This document shows positions 10,228 to 22,057 of a DNA stretch of 64,000 nt, piece after piece. The DNA is from Rhodotorula mucilaginosa (taxonomy: Eukaryota > Basidiomycota > Microbotryomycetes > Sporidiobolales > Sporidiobolaceae), in contig CP137880.1 of NCBI GenBank assembly GCA_034406715.1, positions 124,001 through 188,000 on the forward strand, written 5' to 3'. Position 1 is the stretch's first letter. Every line of letters starts with the position of its first letter. The notes below the pieces were generated by a model. It was not told the DNA's origin. It saw only the letters and a list, made by a program, of their open reading frames with translations, and made no database searches. The position numbers and the translations under genes were made by a program.

Positions 10228-13200
10228 CTAGCACTTGCGACAGGCACCCTTGGAGATGCTGCGATGGCCAGTAAGCAACAGTCAGCAAGAGCTGATCGCG
10301 TCCTTCCGCAACAAAAGGAAATGACCCACCAAGTGAGCGTCTTGCCCGTGTAGCGATCGCAAGTCTTCGCTCCCCTGTTTGCCCGAAGGATGAGCATGAT
10401 CAGTTCCAAAGTCAGACTCCAACTAGTAAATTGCAGAGACTCACTCTTCTGGGCAAACTCGGCACTTGGACGCAAAGCCAGAGTCGTCGAGGTACTCTGC
10501 TCGGCGCCACCAGTCGCGTTTGCCTTTCTCCTTCACGAGATACGCTTCCCAGACACAGTTTGGCGCGCATTTGCCGTTCTTGTCAAGCCAGCGGCCGCCC
10601 AGGCTGGGATGACAAACGAATGATCAGCGTCGGAATGAGGAGCTAAACAGCCCGACGGACTCACCAAGAGAGGGCACGGTCGTGGGTGCAAGTTGCCGCG
10701 TACGCAAACTTCAGTGCACAGGGAATGCAGAGTCCGTCTGGAAGCGGCGCATCATGCTCAGTCTGAGCTTTCAAGAACGCAGAGGATATCTCACTTACGG
10801 TCTGGGAAAAATCCTTTAAGCCCCCAGCACTTGGCATCCGACACGCATTCCCCATCCTTCAGGCTGTACCCGCGAGCGCACGAAAGAGCCTTCTTCGCCG
10901 TGCAGGTTGCGGTGCCAGCACCGAACAAAGTACTGCAGCTCTTGCAGGTACGATTGTCGGCGTAGGTGCCGGACGGGCAGGTCGGCAGGCACTGCCGGTT
11001 TGACAGATAGCCACTCTCGCACGAGAGGGTGCCACCGGCATCACAAGTAGCGGCATTCGGGTCAGCGCACGGCGAGCAGACGTGCGTGTTGCTGTTGGCG
11101 TAGAAGCGGGAAGGGCACCGGTCGACGCAAGCAGCCTTGTAAAAGTATTTGGTCGCGCTGCACTCGCGCAAGTCTGATTAGTTACGGTAGAAAGATTGCG
11201 AGACAAGGGGACTTGCTTACCAGGTGAATGCAGTCGGGCTCGTGCAAGACGACGCGTCGGGATCCAGTCGCGCGCAAGACTCGCAAATCTGCGTGGCGGG
11301 ATTCGCCCACGTACCCACCTTGCACGACGACTTCTCCACACACTTGCCATTGGCGTCGAGGTACAAGCGCTGGCCGCCAGCGAAGCCGCAGGCAGTCGCC
11401 TGGTCGGGACCTTTGCAGCTTGTCGCGCCGACGTCGCAAGCAAGGCATTGTTTCTTCTCTGCGAGAGCAAGACCGTCAGAAAAGCGCGCGCTCGTGGTCT
11501 CTTGCCAAGCTTACTTGTGTCAGCGTAAGTGGCAGCTGGGCACGACTCAAAAGAGACACAATTGCCGTTGTAGAGGTAGAGCTGCTTGCCGTCCACGTCC
11601 GTTCCGCATTCGGTGGCGAGACCAACACCGTTGCCAGTGCAAGCCAATTCGCCGGGATCGCAGCTCGAGCAGACGCCGGTCACTTTAGCGAACGAATTGT
11701 CAGCCTTATGTATACCAGGCCCGTACTGGGTGAGCGAGACCGACTTACAGATATCAGCGAAGAATGGTCCGGAAGCCGCGCACTCTTCGGCCGAGATGCA
11801 ATCCTTTCCTTCCGAGAGAACAAAGCCCGCTTTGCAGGTGACGGCACTGCCATCTCCATTCTTGGTGCAGCTCAATTCGCCAGCATCGCAGGGTGTGCAG
11901 GTGTTGTCCTCTGCGATGGGGAGAAACGTTTGTCAGCGTCGCTCAGGCATGTTCTGCGGCGCGAGGATTTACCTAGGTTGGCCCAGTGAGCAGCAGGACA
12001 CTCTACGACGCAAGTACCGGTGACGGCATCTTCAAAGTGGAGCCGCTGAGGACCTTTCGAACTCGCGTCGCCGGGGACGAAGAAAAGCGGGACATCGTCC
12101 GTGCGCTTTCCGCAGCTAATTGCGTCCGACGGTCCCGATCCCACGCAGCTGGTGATGCCGTCGCGACACGGCTTGCACGTGTTGGTGGCTGTGTACATCA
12201 GCGGGTCAAAATCGAACGCATCTTGAACTGCGTGGAATATCCCGATAACTCACAACCGTCGGGATAGTAGCCAGTCGGACACGTCCATGGAAGCACACAT
12301 TTCTTGGTCGGAGTAAGGTAGAGTTGGTTACCGGCGGCGTCTTTCGCGCTGTAATGCAAATGGCAAAGTTCAGGATCAGCGCGTGGCCAAGGAAACGCAG
12401 CGAAATGAGAGGCGAGTTCCGCACCAAGATGTCGCACCCTCGGGAGTGCAGGTCAGCGCAGAGGAGTCGCAAGGGACGCAGACACCTCCGATCTTATTGC
12501 CGTATGTTCCTCCGGGGCACTCCATCGAGCAAGTTCCGTCCGGTCGCAAGAGATACTGATCGCCGTTGTTCGTCTTGCCGCAAGAGGTGGCGCAACCTTT
12601 CCCGGAACAAATGCAGGTCTTGACATTGGCGTCACACTTCTCACCGGTCTTGGCTGCCGTCAAACTCGAAGAATAAGCGTGTCGGCGAGATGCGCGGGAT
12701 GAAAATCGGACTCACTATCTGGGTCGGCATAGTATCCGTCCGGAATGTCGACCGCGTCGATGCATTTCCCCCGGAAGAGGTACTTGCTCTTGCATGACGT
12801 AGCCGAGTCAGGGCCGCCATCAGTGCATGTTTGCGCGTCCTCGTCGGCGCAGTGGCGGCAGATGTTCTCTGTTGTCGCGGGTCCAGTTAGTACATCGCTA
12901 GGAGATCGGGCTTGAAGTTCAGAACGCTACTCACTGCCAGGAGCATCATCTCCCCACTTTCCAGCCGGACAGTCGGAGACACAGCTCGTAGGGAGATAAA
13001 AGGTACCGGCCGAGCTGCGTGAGGGCGATTGGTGAGAAAGGCGTCGCCCTTTCAGGCCGAGAGGGTACGTACCAGCGAGTCGGAGTGACAGCATCCGTGC
13101 AAGCAAAGAAAGGTTCCGGGCAGGTCGCGCAGGATCCGTTTCCGAAGTCGTACCAGCCGGTGACGCAGCGCGCAACGCAAAGGTTGCCGTCCGGGCTGAG

Positions 13201-13538
13201 GACTTTGCCCGGCCGGCAGACACAAGCCGACTTGTCAGCGTTAAGAGAGAATCTGGAGGTGCATTTGGCAGACGAGTCAGCGTGCGTAATAAGGAAGAGT
13301 CAACCCTGCACACGCACCCAGTCGGGCACGTCAAGCTGGCCTTCTCCACGAGGGCACGGCGTTCGAGCTGGAGGCCGGTTTCATCGTAAAGCGCGGTGCT
13401 GTTGTCAAAGATGGTCGTCGTTCCTGCCGGCGCGTCAGAAGTGGGGAAGCCGACGAGCCAGCGGGTGTCGATACCTCCGATGGTTTGAGCGGCCGCGGAG
13501 GAGGCGGCAAGCGCCGACAAGACTAGTTTGCCCAGCAT
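10228..13538 (-). CDS. Secreted cysteine-rich repeat protein (15 exons)
   Basis: Predicted 802-residue secreted protein. It starts with a signal peptide (MLGKLVLSALAASSAAAQ) and continues with repeated cysteine modules of roughly 45-60 residues, such as CSPCADPNAATC, CSSCDPGELACTG and CPSGTYADNRTCKSC. The pattern recalls growth-factor-receptor/furin-like cysteine-rich repeats and protist variant surface proteins. Exons: 13538..13318, 13252..13073, 13014..12935, 12868..12716, 12653..12425, 12348..12254, 12188..11973, 11910..11749, 11682..11515, 11458..11221, 11157..10799, 10737..10665, 10603..10445, 10374..10330, 10258..10228. Every junction was chosen so that phase and cysteine spacing hold. 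There is no C-terminal hydrophobic anchor; it ends GACRKC. Function is unknown; a cell-wall or extracellular binding role is a guess. Confidence 0.75.
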
Positions 13539-14214
13539 GCTTGCGAGGAAAGGGCGATGTACGAGTGACGAATGTGTAGTATAACGAGTGTGGTGTAAGG
13601 AGTGTGCTATAACGAGTGACGAGTGACGAGGTAAATGTAGGAAGGAGGAGAGGGGCGCAGGCGAAGGTGCGCATTGGCTGGAGGTGCCGTCGAGTGCCGG
13701 GCTCAGAAGGTTACGAGCGTTCGTCTGTCCGTACAGCCTGAGCGGGTTCGACTGATCCGCCACGTGCCGAAGCGTCACCATTCACCTCTGCCGATCCGAC
13801 GTCCGGGAGGGCGTTCGTATTCGAGACAAGGCGCGAGCGCAGGCTCGAGCGCTTCCAGGAGCGGAAGCTCGCCGCATACAGGGCGTGGGAAGCGATCGGC
13901 ACGAGAACCATCCGACGTCCGTCGCGCAAAGAAGCACACATTGAGGCGTTCGGTGTCGCGATACGGTATGTGCGTTGAAGTTCGAAGCAGGGCGGACGAC
14001 GAAGAGCGGCGGTGGCGGCGGCTCGAGCGCGCCGATCCCTTTTCAGATGCTTCTGAGCGGGGGCCTCCAGCTGAGCAAGCCGTATGGTCGTAAGCGAGGC
14101 GCTGAACCAAGCCGGCGGAGCGAGAGTGAACGGAAAGAAGCGCAAATTGTGACAACGTTCATGGAAATCTGTTTGCGAGAACTCAGCGATGCAGTCATAC
14201 CACCCTCGAAATCC
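13539..14214. promoter_or_regulatory. Promoter of the cysteine-rich gene and 3' flank of WRS1
   Basis: About 680 bp. The half next to the ATG at 13538 contains a short imperfect tandem repeat (13561-13630). Several open frames cross the rest, but their products are Arg/Ser-rich and look like noise. No gene is supported here. Confidence 0.45.
13561..13630. repeat. Short imperfect tandem repeat of ACGAGTGAC
   Basis: The unit ACGAGTGACGA or TAACGAGTG occurs several times within 70 bases, directly upstream of the cysteine-rich gene start. Copies can be seen at 13561, around 13582, and as a doubled copy at about 13610-13630. It could be slippage or a clustered regulatory site. Confidence 0.6.
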
Positions 14215-16689
14215 CTATGCAGACTTCTCCACCGGTGCCGCGGCAGGTGCCTTGGGCTTCTCGCCAGTGCAGCCCGGGCCGTAGCGAAGGGACGGGTCGA
14301 TCGGGCGCGAGGCGTCCATGAATTGCCGGACCACATCGTCCGAAACCTTGGCGCGGCGCTGTCGTGAGGTACACTCGTGGTCAGTGGTGGTGTACCTTGC
14401 GGCGGGCATGCATGGGCGCACGTACCTCTTGGAAAGCCTTGACAAAGTCCTGCAGCAGCGAGATCGTCTTTTGCTTCAATTCGCCAGTCAGGAGCTTGCC
14501 CGACCGGTAGTCCTGCAGCGAGTGAATGATGATCGTTAGTGAGACCTGCAGAGCTGACACAAAGCAGTGCCACGAGCTCACCTCTGCGATTTGAGCGACC
14601 TCGGCGTCGTCGTCGAGGAAGAAGGTGAGGTACTGGTAGCTGACGTCAACATCCGGGTCGCCGCCCTTTTCGCGGTGCTCCTCCACGCTGGTCTGTCCGC
14701 CCGAGAACGCGTTCTTGTTGATTTTGTTCTTGATCTCCTTGGCCGTGTCGGTCATGTAGATCGACGAGTCGGCGGCCGAAGCCGACATCTTGCTCTGAGC
14801 GCCGAGGAGCGAAGGGATAAACTTGGCGTGGATCAACGCCGGCTTCTTGTACTTGAGGCGCTGGGCGCACTCGCGAGTCAGGCGGAAGTACGGGTCCTGG
14901 TCAATGGCGCAGGGGATCAAGCACGGGATGTCGGTCTTGTCGCCAAAGATTTGCGGGAACGAGTTCGAGAAAGACGGAGCGGCTTGGATTGCGACAAAGT
15001 GCCACTTGCCGATGTTGTCCCTGACCGCGCACCTCAAGTTCAGTGATGGTCAAATCGTGCTCTTGCGGGAGAAGCGGGACTCACTCCAGCTTGAAGCCAA
15101 AGGTCTGCTGGCTCTGCCGGGCAGTGATGAGGCGAGAGATCTTGACCACGTTGCGGTAGAATGCGCCTCTGCGGTGGTGGGCCAACAGTCAGAAGAGGCT
15201 TCGGAGAGTCAGAGGTCACCGCCGCACTCACCCGACAAAGTCGAGATCGGAGAAGATGAACGTCTTTTCCGGCTTGAAGCCGCAGGCGATAATATCCTTT
15301 GCGTTCTGGAACGCGAAGGTGTTGCATTGCTCGAGCTTGAGAGACGGCTTGAAGAGGAATTTCTCGTCGTCTGCGAGATCAGCACGGAGAGTGAGTCAGC
15401 TGGCCACGACAAAGCCCGCAGGCCCGCGTTGGACGGGCTGCCAAGAAGGGCATGCATGTGGTCCCGCCGCCGCCGACTCACCGGTAAGCTGGATCACCAA
15501 CGGGCAGTCGAACACATCCTGGAGCCACTGGGTAAAGATGAAGGGGATCATGTGACCGAGATGCATCGAGTCGGACGAAGGGCCGCGACCGGTGTAGAGG
15601 TAGAACGGCTTCTTTTGCTCGTAGCGGTCCAGAATCAGGTTGAGTTCGCTGTGAGTAAGCACACCTGGAGCATCAGTGTATGCAGGACGATGAGACATAC
15701 TGCCAGTGCACGGAACGGGGGGCGCAGCTCACCGATGCGAGAAGAAGGTTTCCCGTCGGAGCAGCAGATGCGGCTTGCGACCGGTCAAGCGCTCAAAGCG
15801 CTCGAGCAACTCGTTGTCGATGCGCTTGGTGCCAAACTGGTCGATGAGGTGGTTGTAGTCGATAGCCATCTGCACGACATCGCGATGGGAAGCGGAAGGG
15901 ATCGTCAGTTCCGGCCAGATCTTCCGACCGCAATCAGGCAGGCGCGCAGCGAAGGAGATCCACAGCATGTCGCACTCCGACGATGCAGGTCTCGCTGGAA
16001 CGCACCTGCACGCCCTCGACGACGGCTCCCTGAACATCCCACGGCGTGACCACCTGCTCGACGCCCTGCGCCGATCCGCTGGCAGTCGCGACCGCGGGCG
16101 GCTCTTCCGTACTCGGCGTACTCGGCGAGACGTGTCCCTCCGTTTGAGGACTGTGAGCAAGATCGTAGCGGACAAGGGACCGCGTTGATCAGTCATGGGA
16201 GCGAGCGATAAGTCCCCACTTGGCCTGCAAGAGATGCTCACGGAGGACGCGGAGTCGCGGCACCGTCGGCACGCGCGGTAGCCCGGGCAACGGACTCCGG
16301 CATGCCAAACTCGAGAGTAGCGAGTGCTTCAGCCATGGCGTCCTGCGCCATCTCGGATTGACGACGGCGGTGCGACATGACGATCGCTGGGTGGTGTGAT
16401 GATGCACGAGATATCCACGTCAGCACGACAGTCCAGCGCGTCCTCGCATGCACGCGTGTGCGTTGAGCTCACCCTCGGGTTCATCATCCTGCTGCAAGTC
16501 GGCGAGACGTCCACCGACCGCGTCCAGCTTGCGCTGAGCCTGTTCCGTGTGCTCGCGCGAGCGGAGGAACTCTGGCTCGGGCAAGTCGCGCTGGGCGAGT
16601 TCCTTGCTCAGGTCTGACGGCGTGCGCTTGATCGATCCGGATCGCGAGAGCGGCGTGAGCGAAGCGCCAGAGTTGTTGGACGACGACAT
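14215..16689 (-). CDS. WRS1: Cytosolic tryptophanyl-tRNA synthetase
   Basis: Predicted 567-residue class I aminoacyl-tRNA synthetase that charges tRNA-Trp. Ten exons: 16689..16473, 16386..16242, 16150..16006, 15869..15733, 15648..15482, 15370..15232, 15168..15085, 15020..14582, 14512..14426 and 14358..14215. Signatures are complete: the HIGH-type motif HLGH ([10 protein letters not shown]), [27 protein letters not shown], and the eukaryotic KMSAS signature (GAQSKMSAS). An N-terminal extension of about 130 Ser/Glu/Gln-rich residues precedes the conserved VVTPWDVQG. There is no mitochondrial presequence. For exon 5, the acceptor at CACAG|CGAACTC restores [13 protein letters not shown]; a nearer CAG does not keep the frame. 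Confidence 0.95.
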
Positions 16690-17051
16690 GGTCGAATGTT
16701 GGAAAGCGACTGGAACGGGCGTAGGCACGGGCTGCGAGATCTATAGGCGGGAGAGTCGACCTCTGAGTGTTGGGAGTAAAGCTGAGCGGATAAGGATCAC
16801 GCGGTCGAGAGCGCGTAGAGAGAAGCAACGAGGACCGGAACGTGAACATTAACGTGAATCATCCCGATCGCAGTTGGGCCGAATTCCATAAACTCGCTTT
16901 AGTGCTATACATGCATCGTCAATACAACACCGAGTGTGAATTGCAACAGAAGGCAGTCTGAAAAGAGAGGTCCGATTTAGATAAATGTGGACGCCGGTCT
17001 GCCATGGAGGCCAACGCAAACCGACGAAAGGTTCCGCGGTGCCAATCCGCT
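16690..17051. other. Intergenic: WRS1 promoter and 3' flank of the purine-degradation gene
   Basis: About 360 bp between two minus-strand genes. The half nearer 17050 is A/T-richer, as a 3' UTR would be; the half nearer 16690 should contain the WRS1 promoter. I see no coding sequence. Confidence 0.5.
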
Positions 17052-19743
17052 TCAAATCTCCTCCACGACGGCAACGACGCCCTCCTCGAACCACTTGATC
17101 TCGCAGTCGATCTCGGGCACTCCGGTCTCGTGCACGACGCACGCAAAGTCGTGCTTGTCCGCGCCGAGCGAGATCAGCGGAGCGTGCCAGACGTTGGGTC
17201 GGTAGCTGATCCCCTGCTGGTGCGTCGCCGTGAACGCTCGGAGGGTCGACAGGTCCGGTTGGCCGTCTAGCGAGACACAGAAGGGGCGAATTGGTCAGCG
17301 ATGACGAGTTCGACACGCGAGAGCAAGCCAACGGTGGACAAAAGAACGAAGAAGCGGGACGCACCACTGCCCGGAAGCGCGACGAGCACGAGGTACTGGC
17401 CCTCGCCACCCTGCGCCGAGGTCCCACCCATCGGCACGAACGCCTGCGAGCTGAACTCGTGTCGCTCGAGGACCTCGACATTCCACTGCCGCTTGCCAGT
17501 CCCGTCTGCCGCCGACAACTGCTTACTGTTCTGCGGCTCGCACCGGAAGACGCAGAAATTGATCTCGCCGGCTGGGATCGGCGAACCGTCCGCGGTGGTG
17601 AAGCGACCGGCAGGCGGGGGCACGTACTCGACCGGTGCGAGGTGGTTGAATTTGCGAGCGGTACCAAAGTTGACAGTCTTGATCTTGATCTCTTTCGGAG
17701 CGGCGCGCTCGTCCGGGTAGGACTGGATGACCGAACCGTACGGCGCAAAGGCGGACGGGTTGAGAGGAACTGCTGGGATCTTGGGGACCGAGCGAGCGTG
17801 CGAGGAAGCTCCGTTGACCTTGGCGACGGAGGAAGGAGACGAGGTGCCGTTCACTTGACCCGCAGGCGTCGGCGCAGGCAGCGGTACGAGAGCGGAAAAG
17901 TCGGGATACTGACTCGCCGGACGGCCATAAAGACGCAAACGCTTGACACCGCCGTCTAACGTGCCGAGCCCGCAAGTTGTCAGTGACAGTTCCGGAGGAA
18001 GAGAGTTTAGGGACCCGAGCAACGCACCCGGGTGGATATCGAGGCGGACATGAGTCCATGCCTTCTCCGGGTGAGAGAGCTGGTAAAAGTGCTGTCGGTG
18101 CGGTCCCAGCTTGGTCATCTCCAGGATTCGAGTCCAGCCCGGGTCGTCACTCTTCGGGCATTCCTGCAAAGGTGACGGATGGTCCCGTCAATCCAGTTAC
18201 TCCTCAGATCATTCGAGATGGTTTTAACGGGTAAACGCACCTCCGAGGAAGAGATACCATAAAGTTCGGCCGCGTTGGGGAAGTTGCCGACAAAGTGCAG
18301 GGTGTCGATGTCGACCCACTCGAGGTAGCCCGGCTCGGCACTACGATTCGGACGAGAGATCAGTCCAATCCAAAAATGGCTTGGGAGTCTGGTCGCGCAA
18401 GATAGAAAGTTCCCAAGACGCACAGCTTGACGACGACCCAGTCTCCCTTGCCAGTCCCGAGCCGTCCGCGACTGCGCCTCGTCTCCCACCCGTCTCCCAT
18501 ATCCTTCCCTCGCCCCGGCAAGATCAAGTTGCCCCCTCTCCCAAAGTGCTGGTCACTCTCGCCCGTGACGGTCCCGCCGTTGAGGACATAAGCGAGGTCG
18601 ACGGCTTCGCCGGTCGGGTGAGCGGGCGCAGGCGGCGGGATCACGCGGCCGTAGGCGCGGAAGCGACCGAGGCCGCCGTCGGGGTGCATGGTGAGCTTGA
18701 GGTGCGTGACTGGTTGCGAGGCAGACGGGAGGAGGAAGAGGTGGCGTTGAGCCGGTCCGAGAGGGGTAATCGGAAGAAGGGGTTGCCACTGCGGAAGATA
18801 AGGTCCGGTTAGCGCGATCAGGCGAGGGGGACATCTATTCCTCCGAGCTCATGTGCGAGCCACGAGAGAAGAGGTGTGCCCCGCCGAGAGCGCCAACCCA
18901 CGAGAGGCGAATCTTCCTTGAGGGTCTGACCCTCCCGAACATAAGCTCCCCAGACTCCGCTAGCCGGAGACCTGCGAATGGAGTCAACGAGTCAGCGATT
19001 GGACCTGAGTATGGCGGATCGTGGGAAGGGCGTACTCGTTTCCGCTAAAGTGGCCCGAATCGATGTCGAACCCAGAAATGCTTCCGAGCGCTCCCAGCTT
19101 GATGATTGTCCTGCATAATCACTTCCATCAGTTCAGAGACTTTACTTAGTAAGAAGAGGAGCACCACGCACCAATCGTAGGTCGGGTTGTGGCGGCGAGA
19201 CTCCCAGCCGTCGAAAAGGGCGCCGTTTGGGCCAAACTGTCCCTTCATGCTGACCGAAGGCTGATCATACGGGACGGCGTCACCCTTGTGATCAGCTCTG
19301 GGGATTCAAGAAACTTTTGGAGTTGCGCAGACTTACCGGCACTTTGAGGAGATTCGACGCCGAGCAAAAGAACTCGTCCGAGACGTCGATAACGTGTCCG
19401 CCGAGTGCATCGGACGAGAGTTCTTTTAGTGCCGAAGCAATATAGCGAGGAGTCGCATGTACGGGTGTCGTGGATGGCCGATACGCAGAGGGGCGGGCGA
19501 GGTTGACGATAGCGGAAGATTCGGCGGGAAGTTAAGTCGGGAATGATAACGATGCGGACACGTAGAGAGTCAGCGCGCACCATAGTCTCCCGATGGAGGA
19601 GGTGACGTACCGATGAGGGAACCAAACACGGAATCAAACTGCTCGAGCGGGACGCGTTGGGCTACAGCGCCTCCAGCGGCCGGAGCAGCACCATTCGAAG
19701 CAGGAGCGGACGAGGGCGGAACAGCGGTGAATGTCGCAGTCAT
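17052..19743 (-). CDS. Fused allantoicase-ureidoglycolate lyase (DAL2-DAL3 type)
   Basis: Predicted 627-residue bifunctional enzyme of purine degradation. The N-terminal two thirds are allantoicase, which splits allantoate to ureidoglycolate and urea: [28 protein letters not shown], then a second repeat with [12 protein letters not shown] and [20 protein letters not shown]. The C-terminal third (from about residue 400, [12 protein letters not shown] onward, with [12 protein letters not shown] and [15 protein letters not shown]) is ureidoglycolate lyase, which releases glyoxylate and the second urea. Exons: 19743..19611, 19422..19337, 19284..19172, 19110..19036, 18971..18902, 18788..18424, 18340..18241, 18163..18028, 17955..17365, 17266..17052. 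The donor ending exon 5 is the least certain. Such DAL fusions are known in Cryptococcus. Nitrogen repression is expected but not shown. Confidence 0.88.
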
Positions 19744-20156
19744 TTCTGTGGTAGCGCACTTTCAATGTATAGCTCTTGGAATGGAAATGGAAGAAGGAGA
19801 GGAGCAGCTGTGAGAGAGAGAGAGAGGAAGAGCGGAAGAAGCGGTGGGGCCGCGCGACGAGCGACGAGCGGAGCAAAGTTCCGCCCGCGAAATCCGCGCC
19901 CGCCTTTCGTCCGCTTTGCTTGCTCAAAGGCTTGCTCATTCTAGACGTGGAGCACGTACAGTACACGCTCGCTCTTCCGAGGAAAGGTACAGGCTTGGCG
20001 CGGGCTATCAGTCAAACTCGTAATCGCAAGAGAGCTTGAACGTTCTTTTGCATGCGAAAGTGACCAAGTGTTGTTATACAGACATTTCTCCCGGCCTCCG
20101 GAGAGAGAGCTCTCTCTACCCTGCGCACAATCATGTTTGCAACGACCCACCGGCGC
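19744..20156. other. Intergenic: promoter of the DAL fusion gene
   Basis: About 410 bp between two minus-strand genes. A GA dinucleotide run lies near 19814-19826, and the plus strand is purine-rich there. If nitrogen-responsive GATA sites exist they should be here; I see no convincing cluster of them. Confidence 0.45.
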
Positions 20157-21393
20157 TCATGCCGAACCCGATGCGGGAGAGGGAGAGTTGGACGAGGTGG
20201 TGGCGGCGGCGAGAGCCCGCTCGAGAGTGATCGGGAGAGCGAGATGCGGCAGGACGAGCTGCTCAAACACTCGGTGCGTTGCGTCGATACCCTGTATGTA
20301 GACCAGAATGTCAGCACGGCTGCATCCCACAGCGAGGTTAGGATTTCGTCCACGAGTCGCGGAGCTTGCATCGGGCGGTGACAAGCCCGCCAGTGCAAGC
20401 CCGACGACGAAGCCCTCACGCATCGGAAGACAGAAGCCGAACTGACCTGGGTCGTAAAGACCATGCCGATCACTCCCTCGACTCCGGCACCTCGGCACTT
20501 CCACAACCCCGTCATCTCGCCGTCCTGCCCGCGCACCTCGCGCCACCGCAGTGCCTCTTCGAGCCTCCAGGCCTTGCCGACGCTCGCGCCGAGCGTCTTG
20601 GTATCCAGGATCGATTCGATCGAGAGCGGCATTTGGGACGGCGCGGTCAGGACCGTCGAGAGCAGCGCGGGGTTGGACGACGAGAGTCGAGAGAAGAGGT
20701 GTTGCGTCAAGTGCAGGCGGAGCAGTCGTCGGCCTGCGTGATGCCAAGTACATCATCAGCAATCAAGACGGGTTTTGTGAGCCGCCGAGAGGGCTGAACT
20801 GGGAAATGGTTCACGCACCGACGAAGGCAAACTTCTCGTTGTGTCCACCGCTGCGTTGCTGCGCCTGTTCCTGCTGGACGGCGTGCAGCTCACTCCGCTT
20901 CAACTTTCGTGAATAGAGCGCCGTCTTGTCGACGCCGCTCTTGTGGGTCAAGGTCTTTTCGGCCGTCTGCTCGTCGACGAGATGCGGGTTTGGGATGCCG
21001 ACGACGCCGAGGAGGGATTCGAGGTAGGCGCGCTGGGCGGCGGCGGAAGGGGCATAGAGATGCGTGCCTGCTCCGGGAGGATACCGGCTCGCGAACGCTG
21101 GTGACGGGTTCGGTGCAGCGGCAGCCGAGGAGGAGGAGGAAGGAGAGGGAGACGAGGTGGGCGAGTCGGGCGATCGCGCGACTGCCGAGGTAGCAAGGGC
21201 ACGAGAAGTCGAAGCTGCTGGTGCGTTGCAGCATGCGGCCGGTGCTGCAGGTGCCGCGGTTCCATGCGAGAGACGAGGTGAGTGAGCTGCTGTCAGAACG
21301 AAGTCGAGTGCACTCACCTGGCTGGGGCCGAGCGGCGCGAGCGAACGCGCGCAAGGCCGACGCTGCTGCTGAAGCTGTCCGTGCGACTGGCAT
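20157..21393 (-). CDS. Mitochondrial large-subunit ribosomal protein with RNase III fold (mL57-like)
   Basis: Predicted 307-residue protein in four exons: 21393..21318, 21244..20819, 20733..20447 and 20291..20157. The N-terminus (MPVARTASAAASALRAFARAARPQP) is a clear mitochondrial presequence, and an Ala/Ser/Pro linker follows. The core has the RNase III-like signature: LLGVVGIPNPHLVDEQTAEKTLTHKS and HNEKFAFVGRRLLRLHLTQHLF. Fungal mitochondrial ribosomes contain two such proteins, mL44 (MRPL3) and mL57 (MRPL15). No double-stranded RNA-binding domain is visible at the C-terminus, which favours mL57. The catalytic acidic residues of true RNase III do not appear conserved, consistent with a structural role. 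The exact name should be confirmed by profile search. Confidence 0.68.
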
Positions 21394-22057
21394 CCTTTCC
21401 CAGCTCGAGCAACTCGGCGCAGTGCTGGACAGACGACGTCGCAAGCCGCCGACCAAAAGTCGAGCGCTCTGCGGAAAAAAATCCCTCGGCGGCGGTGCAG
21501 CCACGCTCGCTCCCTCGCAAAGGCGTACGCTGTATGAGACCTGAAGGGGGTATTTAAAGCTTCAAAACGTGCTACGAGGCGCTAAAAAGACCTGCAGAAA
21601 ATAAGAAGCCTCGAGAGCAGAGAAAGTTTTCGGGAGGAGCTTGCCAACGCACGCACGCAGATTCAAGACCAAGACGGCAAAAGCAGGAATGTATCACTAT
21701 GAAGGTGCGTATGGATGCTACAACTGACAGAGGGGAAGTGGGACAGAAGCGGGAAACGACATGTACGGGTTGCCAGCTGGGAAGCGGCACTATATGCAGC
21801 AGAGCGGTAAGAGGAACATGAACGGCCGGGATGGAATATGCACAAGGGGTATCGAATGAACAGCCTCACCGGCGAGGGGAGGGGGTAAATCAGACGGGTG
21901 GTGGATGTAGTGCTTGAGATGAAGAGAAAGGCTGTGGAATCGCCCGACTCTTCGGGAGTGTCGGAGTGGACGGAATTGCCACACGCAGCGCACGGGAGTC
22001 ACGTTCGTCGAAGGAAGAAAGCGGTACGACTCGGCCGGGACGGGAGCACGCCCGTTC
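21394..22057. other. Intergenic: mL57-like promoter and 3' flank of the cyclin gene
   Basis: About 660 bp between two minus-strand genes. The sequence near 21540-21900 is A/T-richer, fitting a 3' UTR. Short open frames exist but none resembles a protein family. Confidence 0.45.

Noticed and set aside
13674-14155. Open frames on both strands upstream of the cysteine-rich gene
   Set aside because: Arg/Ser-rich products without motifs or splice support. The region is better explained as promoter and 3' flank.
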